A DNA stretch of 64,000 nt from Streptacidiphilus carbonis (lineage in GTDB: Bacteria > Actinomycetota > Actinomycetes > Streptomycetales > Streptomycetaceae), in the NCBI RefSeq assembly GCF_000787775.1, contig NZ_BBPM01000008.1:1-64000 (forward strand), written 5' to 3'. Shown here piece by piece: positions 8,554 through 17,031 of this stretch (position 1 is its first letter; every line of letters starts with the position of its first letter). The notes beneath the pieces are model-generated. The model was not told where the DNA came from. It saw only the letters and a list, made by a program, of their open reading frames with translations, and did not search any database. The position numbers and the translations under genes are program-made.

Positions 8554-10056
8554 ATGACCCGACCGACCACGACCACAAGCCAGGGTGCATCCGGCCTCAC
8601 CCGTTCCGCAGGCGAGAACCATCGCTGGTGGGTCCTCGCCGTCATCGGCCTGGCCCAGCTGATGGTGGTGCTCGACGCGACGATCGTGAACATCGCGCTT
8701 CCGTCCGCGCAGCAGGACCTGGGCTTCACCAACGGCAACCGGCAGTGGGTGGTCACCGCCTACGCGCTGGCCTTCGGCAGCCTGCTGCTGCTGGGCGGAC
8801 GCGTCGCGGACCTCGTGGGGCGTAAGCGGATCTTCCTGATCGGCCTGGTCGGGTTCTCGGTCGCCTCCGCCCTCGGCGGCGCCGCGCCCAGCTTCGAGGT
8901 CCTGGTCACCGCCCGCGCCCTGCAGGGCGCCTTCGGCGCGCTGCTGGCACCCGCGGCGCTGTCACTGCTGACCACGACCTTCACCGACCCCAAGGAGCGC
9001 GCCAAGGCCTTCGGCATCTACGGCGCCATCGCCGGCACCGGCGGCGCGGTCGGCCTGCTGCTCGGCGGGCTGCTCACGGAGTACCTGGACTGGCGCTGGT
9101 GCCTGTTCGTCAACCTGATCCTGGCCGCCGTCGCCTTCGCCGGCGCGGTGCGGCTGCTGCACGCCGGCGCGCCGGAGGACCCGCCCAAGCTGGACATCCC
9201 CGGCACTGTGCTGGTGTCGCTCGGCCTGTTCGGCCTGGTCTACGGCTTCTCCAACGCCGAGACGCACTCCTGGAGCTCGGTCGGCACCTGGGGGTTCCTG
9301 CTCGCCGGGGTGGTCCTGGTCGGCGTCTTCGCCTGGTGGCAGACCCGCACCCCGCATCCGGTGCTGCCGCTGCGGGTGGTGCTGGACCGCAACCGCGGCG
9401 CGTCCTTCCTGGCCATGTTCATCGCCGGCGCCGGGATGTTCGGCGTGTTCCTGTTCCTGACCTACTACCTGCAGCAGTCGCTGGCGTACTCGCCGGTGCT
9501 GACCGGAGTGGCCTTCCTGCCGATGGTGGTGATGATGATCGTCACCTCGGTCACCGCCACCAACGCGCTGGTGCCCCGGCTCGGTGCCAAGCCGATCGTG
9601 CCGGTCGGCATGCTCCTCGGCGCGCTCGCGATGGCCTGGCTGACCAGGCTGGACCTGCACAGCAGTTACGCCGCAGATGTGCTGCCGCCGCTGCTGGTGC
9701 TGGGCGTCGGCATGGGCCTGATCTTCGCCCCGGCGATGTCCCTGGCCACCGCGGGCGTGGCCGCCCATGACGCCGGCGTGGCCTCGGCCACCGTCAACAC
9801 CAGCCAGCAGGTCGGCGGTTCGATCGGCACCTCGCTGCTGAACACCCTGGCCACCAGCGCGGCCACCGCCTACCTGGTCGGCAGGCAGGTGACCCCGGCC
9901 AACCAGGCGCAGGCGCAGCTGCACAGCTACTCGACCGCGTACTGGTGGTCGGCCGCGTTCTTCGCCTTCGGGATGGTGGTGTGCGGGCTGATCTACCCGG
10001 CCGGCAGGCCGGTCGTCCACGCGGAGCAGGAGGGCGGCGCGCCGGTCCACATGTGA
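8554..10056 (+). CDS. MFS exporter, DHA2 (EmrB/QacA) 14-TM family
   Basis: 500 residues from the ATG at 8554, which has GGGAGCGG a few bases upstream; an in-frame TTG at 8512 lies inside the operator palindrome and is unlikely to be the start. Family features: first helix with LDATIVNIALPSAQQDL (the DHA2 motif D1), GGRVADLVGRKR after helix 2, about 14 hydrophobic helices, and GVASATVNTSQQVGGSIGTSLLNT in the late helices. Members export drugs, dyes or secondary metabolites using the proton gradient. The preceding P450 and aldehyde dehydrogenase suggest export of a modified compound. A likely repressor site is just upstream. Confidence 0.88.
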   Translation: MTRPTTTTSQGASGLTRSAGENHRWWVLAVIGLAQLMVVLDATIVNIALPSAQQDLGFTNGNRQWVVTAYALAFGSLLLLGGRVADLVGRKRIFLIGLVGFSVASALGGAAPSFEVLVTARALQGAFGALLAPAALSLLTTTFTDPKERAKAFGIYGAIAGTGGAVGLLLGGLLTEYLDWRWCLFVNLILAAVAFAGAVRLLHAGAPEDPPKLDIPGTVLVSLGLFGLVYGFSNAETHSWSSVGTWGFLLAGVVLVGVFAWWQTRTPHPVLPLRVVLDRNRGASFLAMFIAGAGMFGVFLFLTYYLQQSLAYSPVLTGVAFLPMVVMMIVTSVTATNALVPRLGAKPIVPVGMLLGALAMAWLTRLDLHSSYAADVLPPLLVLGVGMGLIFAPAMSLATAGVAAHDAGVASATVNTSQQVGGSIGTSLLNTLATSAATAYLVGRQVTPANQAQAQLHSYSTAYWWSAAFFAFGMVVCGLIYPAGRPVVHAEQEGGAPVHM

Positions 10057-10084
10057 CACCTGTGCCGCCTGTGCCATCTGTGAC
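10049..10084 (+). repeat. 4 x 9-bp tandem repeat spanning MFS stop
   Basis: Units ACATGTGAC, ACCTGTGCC, GCCTGTGCC and ATCTGTGAC run across the TGA stop of the exporter into the spacer before the convergent carboxypeptidase gene. Confidence 0.6.
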
Positions 10085-10113
10085 GACGCGCCGCCCCCCG
10101 GATCGGGCCGGGT

Positions 10114-12450
10114 TCACCCCAGCCGGGTGAGCTTCGCCCCGGCGGTGGGCTGCTTCAGCTGGGACTGCAGCTGCACCGGCACCGTCTGGGCGCTGGCCCC
10201 GGTGCCGACCACCAGGTTGCCGACCGTGGTCCCGGCGGCGGCCTGGTGCGGCAGGCCGCCGCCGACCGGCTCCAGCGAGATGTCCACGGACAGACCGCCC
10301 CAGCCGGCGACGGTGACGTCCTTGGACACCACCACCGGGGTCTTGCCGCCCAGGCCGTCGTCCACGTACCCGACCACGTCGCCCTTCTTGGCGACGGTGT
10401 GCGCCTTCAGCGCCCCCTCGGCGCTGATGACGACCTTCTTGCTGTTCTTCAGCACGTTGGGCAGCCAGCCGCCGCCGTCCCCGCCGGTGGCGGGCTGGCT
10501 CAGCACCACCCCGACGATGGTCCGGGTGGTGCCGCCGACCTTGGTCTGCGCGGCCCACATCAGGCAGCCCAGGGCGGAACTGCTGGTGCCGGTCTTGACG
10601 CCGATCACGCCGTTGCCGCCGAGCAGGCTGTTGTTGTTGTAGGTCAGCGTTCCGCCCGGCGGGGTGAACGAGGGGGTGCTGACGATCTCCCGGAACACCG
10701 CGTCCTGCATGACCACCTCGGCCAGCTTGAGCTGGTCGTTCGCGGTGCTCTTGGTGGTGCCCTCAAGGCCGCTGGGGTCGGTGTAGGTGCTCTTGGTCAT
10801 CGACAGCGCGGTGGCCTCGGCCTGCATCTTGGTGACGAAGGCCGCGTCGGTGCCGGCGTCCCAGCGGCCCAGGAGCCTGGCGATGTTGTTCGCGGACGGG
10901 ATCAGCAGCATCTCCAGCGCCTGGTACTCGCTGATCTGCTCGCCGACGGTGACCTTGACGACCGACTCCTGGTCCGTGACGCCGGTGTTGTAGTCGTTCA
11001 CCGCCTGCTGGTCGACGGTGATCGTCGGCCCCTGGTCGCCCTTCTTGAGCGGGTGGTCCTTGAGGATCAGGTGGGCGGTCATCACCTTGGTCACGCTGGC
11101 GATCGCCACCGGGTTGTCCGAGCCGGAGTGGCCCAGGGTGCCCAGGCCGGAGACCTCGGCCGTGGCCTGGCCGCTGGCCGGCCAGTCGAGGGTGGGCGCG
11201 GAGCCGCCGAACGCGTACGCGGAGTCCGCGGTCATCTTGAGGCTCGGCGAGGGCAGCGGGCGCAGCACCTGGACGATGGCCAGGATCACCAGCAGGAAGC
11301 AGAGCAGGACGCCCCAGATGCTGATCCGCTTGATCGCGCGGCGCAGCGGGCTGGACGGCTTGCGGCTGAGCGACGCGAGCACGTCCATGGCCTCGGAGGT
11401 GCTCTCCGGGCTGGGGCTGAGCGGGGCGGCCCCGCCGGGGGCGGGCGGCTGGGGGCTGCGGCCCCAGCCGAACTGCCCGAGGCCCGAGGAGGACTCCTCG
11501 GCCTGCGGCGGCTGCGACTGCGACTTCGGCGGCTGCGGCGGGGCCTGCTGCCACCCGTAGGCCTGCTGCTCCGGGGCGTCGTACGGGGGGACCTCGGTGT
11601 GCTCCCGGGGGCCCTGCGGGATCGAGACCTGGCGCAGCGCCCGGGTGGGTTCGTCCAGCTTGGGGACGCGCAGAGCGGTGGTGTGCTGGTCCGGGACGGC
11701 CTCGGCCGGCGCGGGCCGGTCCGACTCGGGCAGGCGCATGGCCGTGGTCAGCTCGTCCGCCCCGTCGGGGGCCGGCTCGGGCCGGTCCGGCTCGGGGAGG
11801 CGCAGAGCGGTGGTGGGCGAGTCGATCCTCGGGCCCGGACCGCCGACAGGCTCGTCCGCGGCAGGCCCCGCGGGCCGACCCTCCGAGTCGCCCGCCGGGC
11901 GAGCGGGCGTGACGCCGACCGACACGGCCTGCGCCTCGGCATCCGCATCCGGGTCCGCATCGGAGACAGCGTCTCCGTCAGCAGCCTCCACAGCGGACCC
12001 CGCAGGCTCGCGCCGGTCCGCAGGCGCGTCGCCGAGCCCCTCCGTCCGCTCCTCACTGCGCGAGCCCGCAGGACGCTCCTCGGCGGGCGCGTCCGCAGAG
12101 CGCCCCTCGGCAGGCGCGTCCGCAGAGCGCCCTTCGGAGCGCGCGTCCGCAGGACGCTCTTCGGTGCGCGGGGCCGCGCGCTCCGTGGTCCGCGGGGTCG
12201 CTGCCTCGGCTCCGCCCGCAGCTGCGGGCCCCCCGGGGCGCGGGTCCTCCGCGCCGCGCTCGGTACGCGGGTCCGCGGAGCGCTCCGCGGCGGCCCCGGC
12301 CGCAGGCCGCTCCTCGGCCGGTCCCGCCGACTCGGCGGGTTCCGCGGGCCGGGACGGTCCGGACGCGCGGCTGAACCATGGCTCCGGCTTCGCCGTCCGG
12401 TCCTCGCCCGCTTCGCCGATCCGCTCCACCCTGTCGGGGGACTCGCCCAC
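10114..12450 (-). CDS. D-alanyl-D-alanine carboxypeptidase with long cytosolic N-terminal tail
   Basis: 778 residues from GTG at 12450, chosen because GAGGAGG lies 9 nt upstream. Residues ~1-370 are low complexity (Pro, Ala, Glu, Arg, Asp) and hold repeats such as SADAPAE and three TTALRLPE-like motifs. One membrane helix follows at ~377-394 (GVLLCFLLVILAIVQVL). The outer part is an S11 penicillin-binding peptidase with SVTK (~452-455), SAN (~518) and KTGTS (~618). It should trim the terminal D-Ala of peptidoglycan stem peptides outside the membrane. A 370-residue disordered cytosolic tail is far longer than a simple anchor needs and may bind partners or carry phosphorylation sites. It is divergent from the GPP34 gene. 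Confidence 0.88.
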   Translation of the reverse strand: MGESPDRVERIGEAGEDRTAKPEPWFSRASGPSRPAEPAESAGPAEERPAAGAAAERSADPRTERGAEDPRPGGPAAAGGAEAATPRTTERAAPRTEERPADARSEGRSADAPAEGRSADAPAEERPAGSRSEERTEGLGDAPADRREPAGSAVEAADGDAVSDADPDADAEAQAVSVGVTPARPAGDSEGRPAGPAADEPVGGPGPRIDSPTTALRLPEPDRPEPAPDGADELTTAMRLPESDRPAPAEAVPDQHTTALRVPKLDEPTRALRQVSIPQGPREHTEVPPYDAPEQQAYGWQQAPPQPPKSQSQPPQAEESSSGLGQFGWGRSPQPPAPGGAAPLSPSPESTSEAMDVLASLSRKPSSPLRRAIKRISIWGVLLCFLLVILAIVQVLRPLPSPSLKMTADSAYAFGGSAPTLDWPASGQATAEVSGLGTLGHSGSDNPVAIASVTKVMTAHLILKDHPLKKGDQGPTITVDQQAVNDYNTGVTDQESVVKVTVGEQISEYQALEMLLIPSANNIARLLGRWDAGTDAAFVTKMQAEATALSMTKSTYTDPSGLEGTTKSTANDQLKLAEVVMQDAVFREIVSTPSFTPPGGTLTYNNNSLLGGNGVIGVKTGTSSSALGCLMWAAQTKVGGTTRTIVGVVLSQPATGGDGGGWLPNVLKNSKKVVISAEGALKAHTVAKKGDVVGYVDDGLGGKTPVVVSKDVTVAGWGGLSVDISLEPVGGGLPHQAAAGTTVGNLVVGTGASAQTVPVQLQSQLKQPTAGAKLTRLG

Positions 12451-12707
12451 GTAACCCAACCTCCTCGCACGCCCGGACAGACGTCCATACCCGGACGCCT
12501 CTCCCCAAGTTTCTTTCACAACCACGACATCGCTGGTCCGCCGCACCTTCGACCGGCGATTCCTTTGTGATACCAGCCCCTCCTGTGGCAGACGTGGGGC
12601 TCATCCGAGCGGTTCCCGAGATCACGGTGTCGTGTCACTCTCGAGGCACTCTCGACAGCAGGGTGTGAGAGGCGTCACTCTGTCTTCATCCACGCGGGGA
12701 GGCTTGG

Positions 12708-13433
12708 ATGGGCAAGAGCCGCAGAACAATTCCCGAGGAACTGTTGTTGCTCGCACTGGACCCGACGACCGGGACCACCGCGCAACCGCAGACCCTTGAC
12801 CTCGGACTGGCCGGAGCACAGCTCGTCGAGCTGGCGATGGCCGGAAGAATAGTCCCGGACGGGGACCGGATAGCCGTGGTGAACCCGCGGCCGACCGGTG
12901 ATCCGACCCTGGACCACGCGCTCGAACTGCTGCGCCGTCGTGGCAGTGCGGTGCGTGCCGTGCACTGGATCGGCGGGCCCCGGCTGGGGCTGCGCCAGAC
13001 GTACCTGGCGCACCTGGAGCGGTGCGACATGGTGCGGGCAGTGCCGGGCCAGGTGTGCGGGGTGCTGCCGACGACGCGCTATCAGGCGTCCGACGACTGC
13101 ACGAACAGCGCGATCAAGGAACGTCTGGACACGGCGATCCGGACCGGCGTACCGCCGGACCCCCGGACGGCCGCCCTGGCAGCCCTGGCCCACGCCGTGG
13201 GTCTGGGAAAGCATCTCTACCCGGGTAACGAGGGCCGCTCCTCGAGGTCACGCCTGCGCGACCTGATCCGGTACGACCCGCTGGGCGGCATGGTCGCGCA
13301 TGCGGTGATGGACGTGCAGAACGGCCTTCCTGCCGCACAGGGCAGGGGTGGGGCACAGCCAGGCGTCGCCCCCGGCCGTACCGCGGCCCGACCGTCGGTG
13401 CTGCCCGGAATGGCGCGTGCAGCCGCGCGCTGA
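12708..13433 (+). CDS. GPP34 (GOLPH3-like) family protein
   Basis: 241 residues. The opening RRTIPEELLLLALDPTTGT and the following LGLAGAQLVELAMAGRIV match the bacterial GPP34 family, related to eukaryotic GOLPH3/Vps74, a phosphoinositide-binding Golgi adaptor. In actinomycetes several copies occur and their role is unknown; membrane association has been suggested. GGGGAGG sits about 6 nt before the ATG. Residues ~60-190 look folded (LRQTYLAHLERCDMVR, LIRYDPLGGMVAHAV), and the last 35 are a Gly/Ala/Pro/Arg tail. A strong terminator follows. The gene is divergent from a peptidoglycan carboxypeptidase, so an envelope role is possible but only inferred. Confidence 0.85.
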   Translation: MGKSRRTIPEELLLLALDPTTGTTAQPQTLDLGLAGAQLVELAMAGRIVPDGDRIAVVNPRPTGDPTLDHALELLRRRGSAVRAVHWIGGPRLGLRQTYLAHLERCDMVRAVPGQVCGVLPTTRYQASDDCTNSAIKERLDTAIRTGVPPDPRTAALAALAHAVGLGKHLYPGNEGRSSRSRLRDLIRYDPLGGMVAHAVMDVQNGLPAAQGRGGAQPGVAPGRTAARPSVLPGMARAAAR

Positions 13434-13750
13434 CGCCGTCCCGCGCAGTACCTGCGATCCGTCCGTGCACCAGTAGCAGCAAGCAGTGGCAGTAGCAGCG
13501 GCAGCAGCAGCCGTGCAGTGCCAGGCAGTGACGACGACCGCCGTTCCCGGCCGCGACCACCCTCGCGGCCGGGGGCGGCGGTCGGCGTTTTTGCGCGAGC
13601 GCGCGTACGGCAGCGCGAGGCGGCGTACAAGTGTACTCGCGCGCCCCTGATCCGCGCTGATTGCACCACACGGCAACCCCTTGCGGTGGCATGCTGCTGG
13701 AACGGAACGGAATGCATTCCAACCAATCCCGAGCGAAAGCCGGAGGACCC
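13434..13750. other. 317-bp spacer with terminator and CAG-rich tract
   Basis: After the GPP34 stop comes an imperfect CAG/CAGTG triplet-like run (about 13465-13530), then a strong hairpin terminator at 13535-13584. The last part, 13630-13745, is less GC-rich and should hold the promoter of the XRE-DUF5753 gene. Confidence 0.5.
13535..13592 (+). terminator. rho-independent terminator after GPP34 gene
   Basis: Arms 13535-13556 and 13563-13584 pair over 22 bp with two G-U positions around a 6-nt loop, followed by GCGTTTTT. Both stem and T run are good, which is unusual for such GC-rich DNA. Confidence 0.85.
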
Positions 13751-14611
13751 GTGTCGTCCGCCAGCATCAACCCCACCGTCCGCCGCCGACGCCTCGGCGC
13801 CGAACTGCGCAGGCTCCGTGAGCAGAAGGGCCTGACCGCCGAGGAGGTGGCCCAGCAGCTGCTGGTCTCCCAGTCGAAGATCAGCCGGCTGGAGAACGGC
13901 CGACGCAGCATCAGCCAGCGTGATGTGCGCGACCTCTGCGAGGTGTACGGGGTCGGCGACGAGTCGTTGATCGACGGCCTGATGACGATGGCCCGGGAGT
14001 CCCGGCAGCGCGGCTGGTGGCACGCCTTCGGCGACGTCCCCTACAGCGTCTACATCGGGCTGGAGGCCGAGGCGATCTCGGTGCGCAACTACGAGTCGCT
14101 CTTCGTGCCCGGCCTGCTGCAGACCCGGGAGTACGCCCACGCGGTGGTCACCGGCATCCAGCCGGAGGCGACACCGGAGCAGAACGACAAGCGCACCGAC
14201 ATCAGGATGCTCCGCCAGGATCTGATCAAGGACCGTGAGGACCCGATGCGGCTGTGGGCCGTGGTCGACGAGGCTGCGCTGCACCGGGTGGTCGGCAGCC
14301 CCGAGGTGATGCAACGTCAGCTGGCGCACCTGGTCGAGATCAGCCAGCAGCCGCACATCAATGTGCAGGTGCTCCCCTACAGTGTCGGCGCGCACCCCGG
14401 GATGAGCGGCACCTTCTCCATCCTGGACTTCCAGGACGCGCTGGACGCCAGCGTGGTCTACCTGGAGGGCGTCACCAGCGACCTCTACCTGGAGAAGGCC
14501 TCGGACGTACGGCTCTACTCGATGATGTACGAGCACCTGCGCGCCCAGGCGCTGAACCCGGATCTGACCCGGGAGTTGATCGAGGAACTGGCTCAGTCCT
14601 ACGAGAGTTGA
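13751..14611 (+). CDS. XRE-family regulator with DUF5753 domain
   Basis: 286 residues from GTG at 13751, preceded by CGGAGGA; an in-frame ATG at 13661 lacks a ribosome site. N-terminal helix-turn-helix at ~15-70 (LRRLREQKGLTAEEVAQQLLVSQSKISRLENG). The remainder is a DUF5753 domain with the typical block YESLFVPGLLQTREYAHAV and HPGMSGTFSILDF. This family, common in Streptomyces, pairs with small DUF397 proteins and includes regulators of development and antibiotic production. Such a DUF397 gene follows about 290 bp downstream. Some pairs have been compared to toxin-antitoxin systems. The DNA target is unknown. Confidence 0.92.
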   Translation: MSSASINPTVRRRRLGAELRRLREQKGLTAEEVAQQLLVSQSKISRLENGRRSISQRDVRDLCEVYGVGDESLIDGLMTMARESRQRGWWHAFGDVPYSVYIGLEAEAISVRNYESLFVPGLLQTREYAHAVVTGIQPEATPEQNDKRTDIRMLRQDLIKDREDPMRLWAVVDEAALHRVVGSPEVMQRQLAHLVEISQQPHINVQVLPYSVGAHPGMSGTFSILDFQDALDASVVYLEGVTSDLYLEKASDVRLYSMMYEHLRAQALNPDLTRELIEELAQSYES

Positions 14612-14755
14612 CACCTGCCCCTTGTGGCGGCTCTGTGGCGGACAGCCGCCGAACCTGTGGCTCCGGGCTTCGGGCCCAGCCGCGGCGGGCATGCTACAGC
14701 ACGAGTGCTTAACCGATCCTTCCCTCTACCGCATTTGCATCCTGCCAGGCGAACA

Positions 14756-14780
14756 TCCGGGGGCACCTTTGCCTCCCGGA
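14756..14780 (+). promoter_or_regulatory. hairpin ahead of DUF397 gene
   Basis: TCCGGG/CCCGGA outer arms with GGCA/TGCC inner arms and one bulge form a 25-nt hairpin. It sits between the XRE gene and the DUF397 gene and could act as a leader hairpin or a weak terminator that separates their expression. Confidence 0.35.
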
Positions 14781-14901
14781 CAAGCGGAGGGGCAGAGTGA
14801 GCCTCAGCACCACCGCAACAGAAACCCACACAGCATCAGAGCACCCATCCAGTACCCGACTGATGGACCGGATCGAGTGCGGAGTCTGGAGCAGGAAAGC
14901 C

Positions 14902-15120
14902 ATGACCCAGAACAGCCTCAGCGACAACGACAACGGCCTCAACTGGAAGAAGTCCACCTACTCGGGCAACGGCAACTGCGTCGAGGTGGCCAAGCCGCCC
15001 GCCGCGGTCGCGGTCCGCGACTCGAAGGACCCCAGCGGCCCGGCGCTCAGCTTCACGCCGGACGCCTGGACCGCCTTCATCGCGGGCGTCAACGCCGGCG
15101 CGTTCGAGCAGGACCGGTAA
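14902..15120 (+). CDS. DUF397 protein
   Basis: 72 residues from ATG at 14902 (AGGAAAGCC upstream). The DUF397 signature is clear: LNWKKSTYSGNGNCVEVAK, VAVRDSKDPSGPALSFTPDAWTAFIAGV. These small proteins act with XRE-DUF5753 regulators, probably as binding partners; the gene just upstream encodes one. A GTG at 14797 with GGAGGGG before it would give 107 residues, but the added part resembles no DUF397 protein, so the shorter form is preferred. The exact biochemical role of the family is not settled. Confidence 0.88.
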   Translation: MTQNSLSDNDNGLNWKKSTYSGNGNCVEVAKPPAAVAVRDSKDPSGPALSFTPDAWTAFIAGVNAGAFEQDR

Positions 15121-15260
15121 GGCCCCGTTCCCGGCGTTCGGGAGCGGAGGGGAGATCAGGGCAGCCATATCGGCGGGACCTCGCAGCAGCGACTGCGCGG
15201 TCCCGCTTCCTCACATCCGGCGGTGCCATCGACCGGCGGTCTTCGGCGAGCGCGGCCTTC

Positions 15261-15291
15261 GGCGGCCCTCGGCGGTTGGCGGCCCTCGGCG
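15261..15291. repeat. 2 x 14-bp direct repeat, 17-bp period
   Basis: GGCGGCCCTCGGCG occurs at 15261 and 15278, with a weaker copy before it. It lies 11 bp beyond the 3' end of the convergent gene that ends at 15303. Confidence 0.6.
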
Positions 15292-15302
15292 ACCCGCGGC
15301 CG

Positions 15303-16139
15303 TCACCGCAGCTGGTCCACGTACAGGTCGGTGCCGGGGAGCGTGGGCACGAACGGGGCGACCAGTTCCACCCGGGCGCCCGGCACGGCCGCGGCGACCT
15401 CGGCGTCCAGGCCGGTGAAGGAGGACCAGCAGCCGCGCGGGTCCTCCTGGAGGAACCAGAGCAGGGTGAGCCTGGTGTCGGTGCCTTCCACCGGCTTGAC
15501 GTAGGACATCTTGTCGACCGGCAGCGGCAGCGGGCGGAAGGCCACACACATCGCCGCCGGGGCGCCGGTCCGCAGCCGGCCCGGCAGGCCGCGCTCCAGC
15601 AGCCAGTCCAGCAGTTGGTCCCGCTGCTCGCCGGTCTCGCAGTCGACCACCTCCAGCACCAGCCCCTGGTACGGCTGGTCCAGCGCATGGACGTCGCGCG
15701 GTCCGGCCGCGCCGTCCCGGTAGGCGACGCCGGCGTGCTGCTGGAAGGAGGTGAAGACATGGGTGCGGTCGCGGTAGACCCGGCCGTCCCGGTTGAGCCG
15801 CTTGTTGATGCCGATGGTCCAGCGCATGTGTTCGTCGTGCCGGCCCTCGGTGATCCAGTACACCGAGAGGTAGCAGCCCGCCGTCACCGGCTCGGCCACG
15901 GCCGACTTCTCGGGGTAGCGCAGCAGTTGCAGGTCGCGGGTGGCAACCCAGCGCCGCCCGGCGAACATCCACGGCATGGCCATCGCGCCCGCGTAGAAGT
16001 GGTCGTCCTCGTACCAGCGGTTGTAGCCGTACTCGTGGCCCGGATGCGGCTCCACCATGGTGATCAGCGCGGAGCCGATCGCCACCCCGTACGGTCCGCG
16101 CGAGGCCAGTTCGGCGTACTGCGAGAGGTCGTCAGTCAT
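15303..16139 (-). CDS. EthD-like dimeric alpha/beta-barrel protein
   Basis: 278 residues from ATG at 16139. The N-terminal half has HEYGYNRWYEDDHFYAGAM, close to the NRWYDEEH motif of EthD-type ferredoxin-like domains. A second half (LVLEVVDCETGEQRDQLLDWLLERG, then AMCVAFRPLPLP) looks like another such fold, so the chain may hold two units. EthD proteins accompany catabolic oxidations, including P450-based ether degradation, but their chemistry is poorly known. The gene is divergent from a double-HTH gene, with an amidase, an SDR and a flavoprotein just beyond, consistent with a small catabolic group. Confidence 0.6.
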   Translation of the reverse strand: MTDDLSQYAELASRGPYGVAIGSALITMVEPHPGHEYGYNRWYEDDHFYAGAMAMPWMFAGRRWVATRDLQLLRYPEKSAVAEPVTAGCYLSVYWITEGRHDEHMRWTIGINKRLNRDGRVYRDRTHVFTSFQQHAGVAYRDGAAGPRDVHALDQPYQGLVLEVVDCETGEQRDQLLDWLLERGLPGRLRTGAPAAMCVAFRPLPLPVDKMSYVKPVEGTDTRLTLLWFLQEDPRGCWSSFTGLDAEVAAAVPGARVELVAPFVPTLPGTDLYVDQLR

Positions 16140-16302
16140 AGCGCCTGACGGTACGTCAGCTATCTCGAACTTCCCAGATCCGTGCGCGAAGTCGGGGCGT
16201 GCGGACCGGCGGATCCGCCAAGGCGCACCCCCGCCGGCCCGCCCCGGCTTTGGTGGTTCCTCCCATGCCACGGGGCGGTTTATACCCCTATCGTCAGCGC
16301 AC

Positions 16303-17031
16303 ATGCGAAGACGCACGCCCGCCCCCGTCGCTGCACCCGTCCCCTTCGATCCCGCCGCCGCCCGGTACGCGCGCCAGGTGCTCGGGCTGAGCCCGGCGAT
16401 GGCCGCCCGGGCGATGGCCTCGCACGGTGTGCACATCGCCCCGCAGCAGCTGATCGCCTGGGAGGCCGGGCAACTGCTGCCCAGCGAGGCGGAGTTGGTG
16501 GCGCTGGCACGGGCAGTGTGGTGTCAGCCCGGGCAGCTGATGGGCGGACGGGCGGTCAGCATCAGGGACCACCGGCTGGCCCTGGACCTGCCGTCGGAGC
16601 AGGTCGCACAGACCCTCGGGCTCACCCCGCGGGTCTACGCCCAGTTGGAGGCGGCCCCGCGCTGGGAGGGCGACGAGGACCGGACCCTGCTGCTGGCCCG
16701 GGTCCTGCGCCTGGACGGCCGGGCGCTGGTCTCGGCCACCCGGCGCGGCGAGCAGTTGCGGCCGCTGCTGCAGCGGGCCGTCGACGGCCGCTGGCAGCCG
16801 CAGGCCAGGGCGGTGGCCCGACTGGTGCCGACGCTGGCGGCCGGGCCGGAGCGGGAGCGGCTGGAGTGGGCGCTGAAGGTGCTCCACGACGAGGGGCAGA
16901 CCGTCGGGGCCCTGTGGGGCCAGACCGTGGACGCACTGTGGGGGCCGGACGCCCCGGCGCCGGACGCCGCCGAGCGGCCGGGCGGCGCGGCCGAGCTGGA
17001 GCAGCGCTTCTGGCAGCTACTCGAAGGCTGA
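16303..17031 (+). CDS. DNA-binding-like protein with two HTH units
   Basis: 242 residues from ATG at 16303. Two successive XRE-like helix-turn-helix segments are visible: residues ~20-75 (YARQVLGLSPAMAARAMA... LIAWEAGQLLPSEAELVALARAV) and ~85-140 (RLALDLPSEQVAQTLGLTPRVYAQLEA... DRTLLLARVLRLDG). The duplicated arrangement suggests one chain could contact two half-sites. The C-terminus has a near repeat GQTVGALWGQTVDALWG. No ribosome site is visible before the ATG, while TATACCCC lies 16-23 bp upstream, so the transcript may be nearly leaderless. The stop overlaps the convergent amidase gene by 15 bp. Targets are unknown; the divergent EthD-like gene is a plausible one. Confidence 0.7.
   Translation: MRRRTPAPVAAPVPFDPAAARYARQVLGLSPAMAARAMASHGVHIAPQQLIAWEAGQLLPSEAELVALARAVWCQPGQLMGGRAVSIRDHRLALDLPSEQVAQTLGLTPRVYAQLEAAPRWEGDEDRTLLLARVLRLDGRALVSATRRGEQLRPLLQRAVDGRWQPQARAVARLVPTLAAGPERERLEWALKVLHDEGQTVGALWGQTVDALWGPDAPAPDAAERPGGAAELEQRFWQLLEG

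Noticed and set aside
13465-13530. CAG-rich tract considered as CRISPR or microsatellite
   Set aside because: There are no regular spacers or repeats of CRISPR size; it is an imperfect triplet run next to a terminator.
14797-14901. N-terminal extension of the DUF397 protein from GTG 14797
   Set aside because: It has a possible ribosome site, but the added 35 residues resemble no DUF397 protein, and ATG 14902 gives the usual length.
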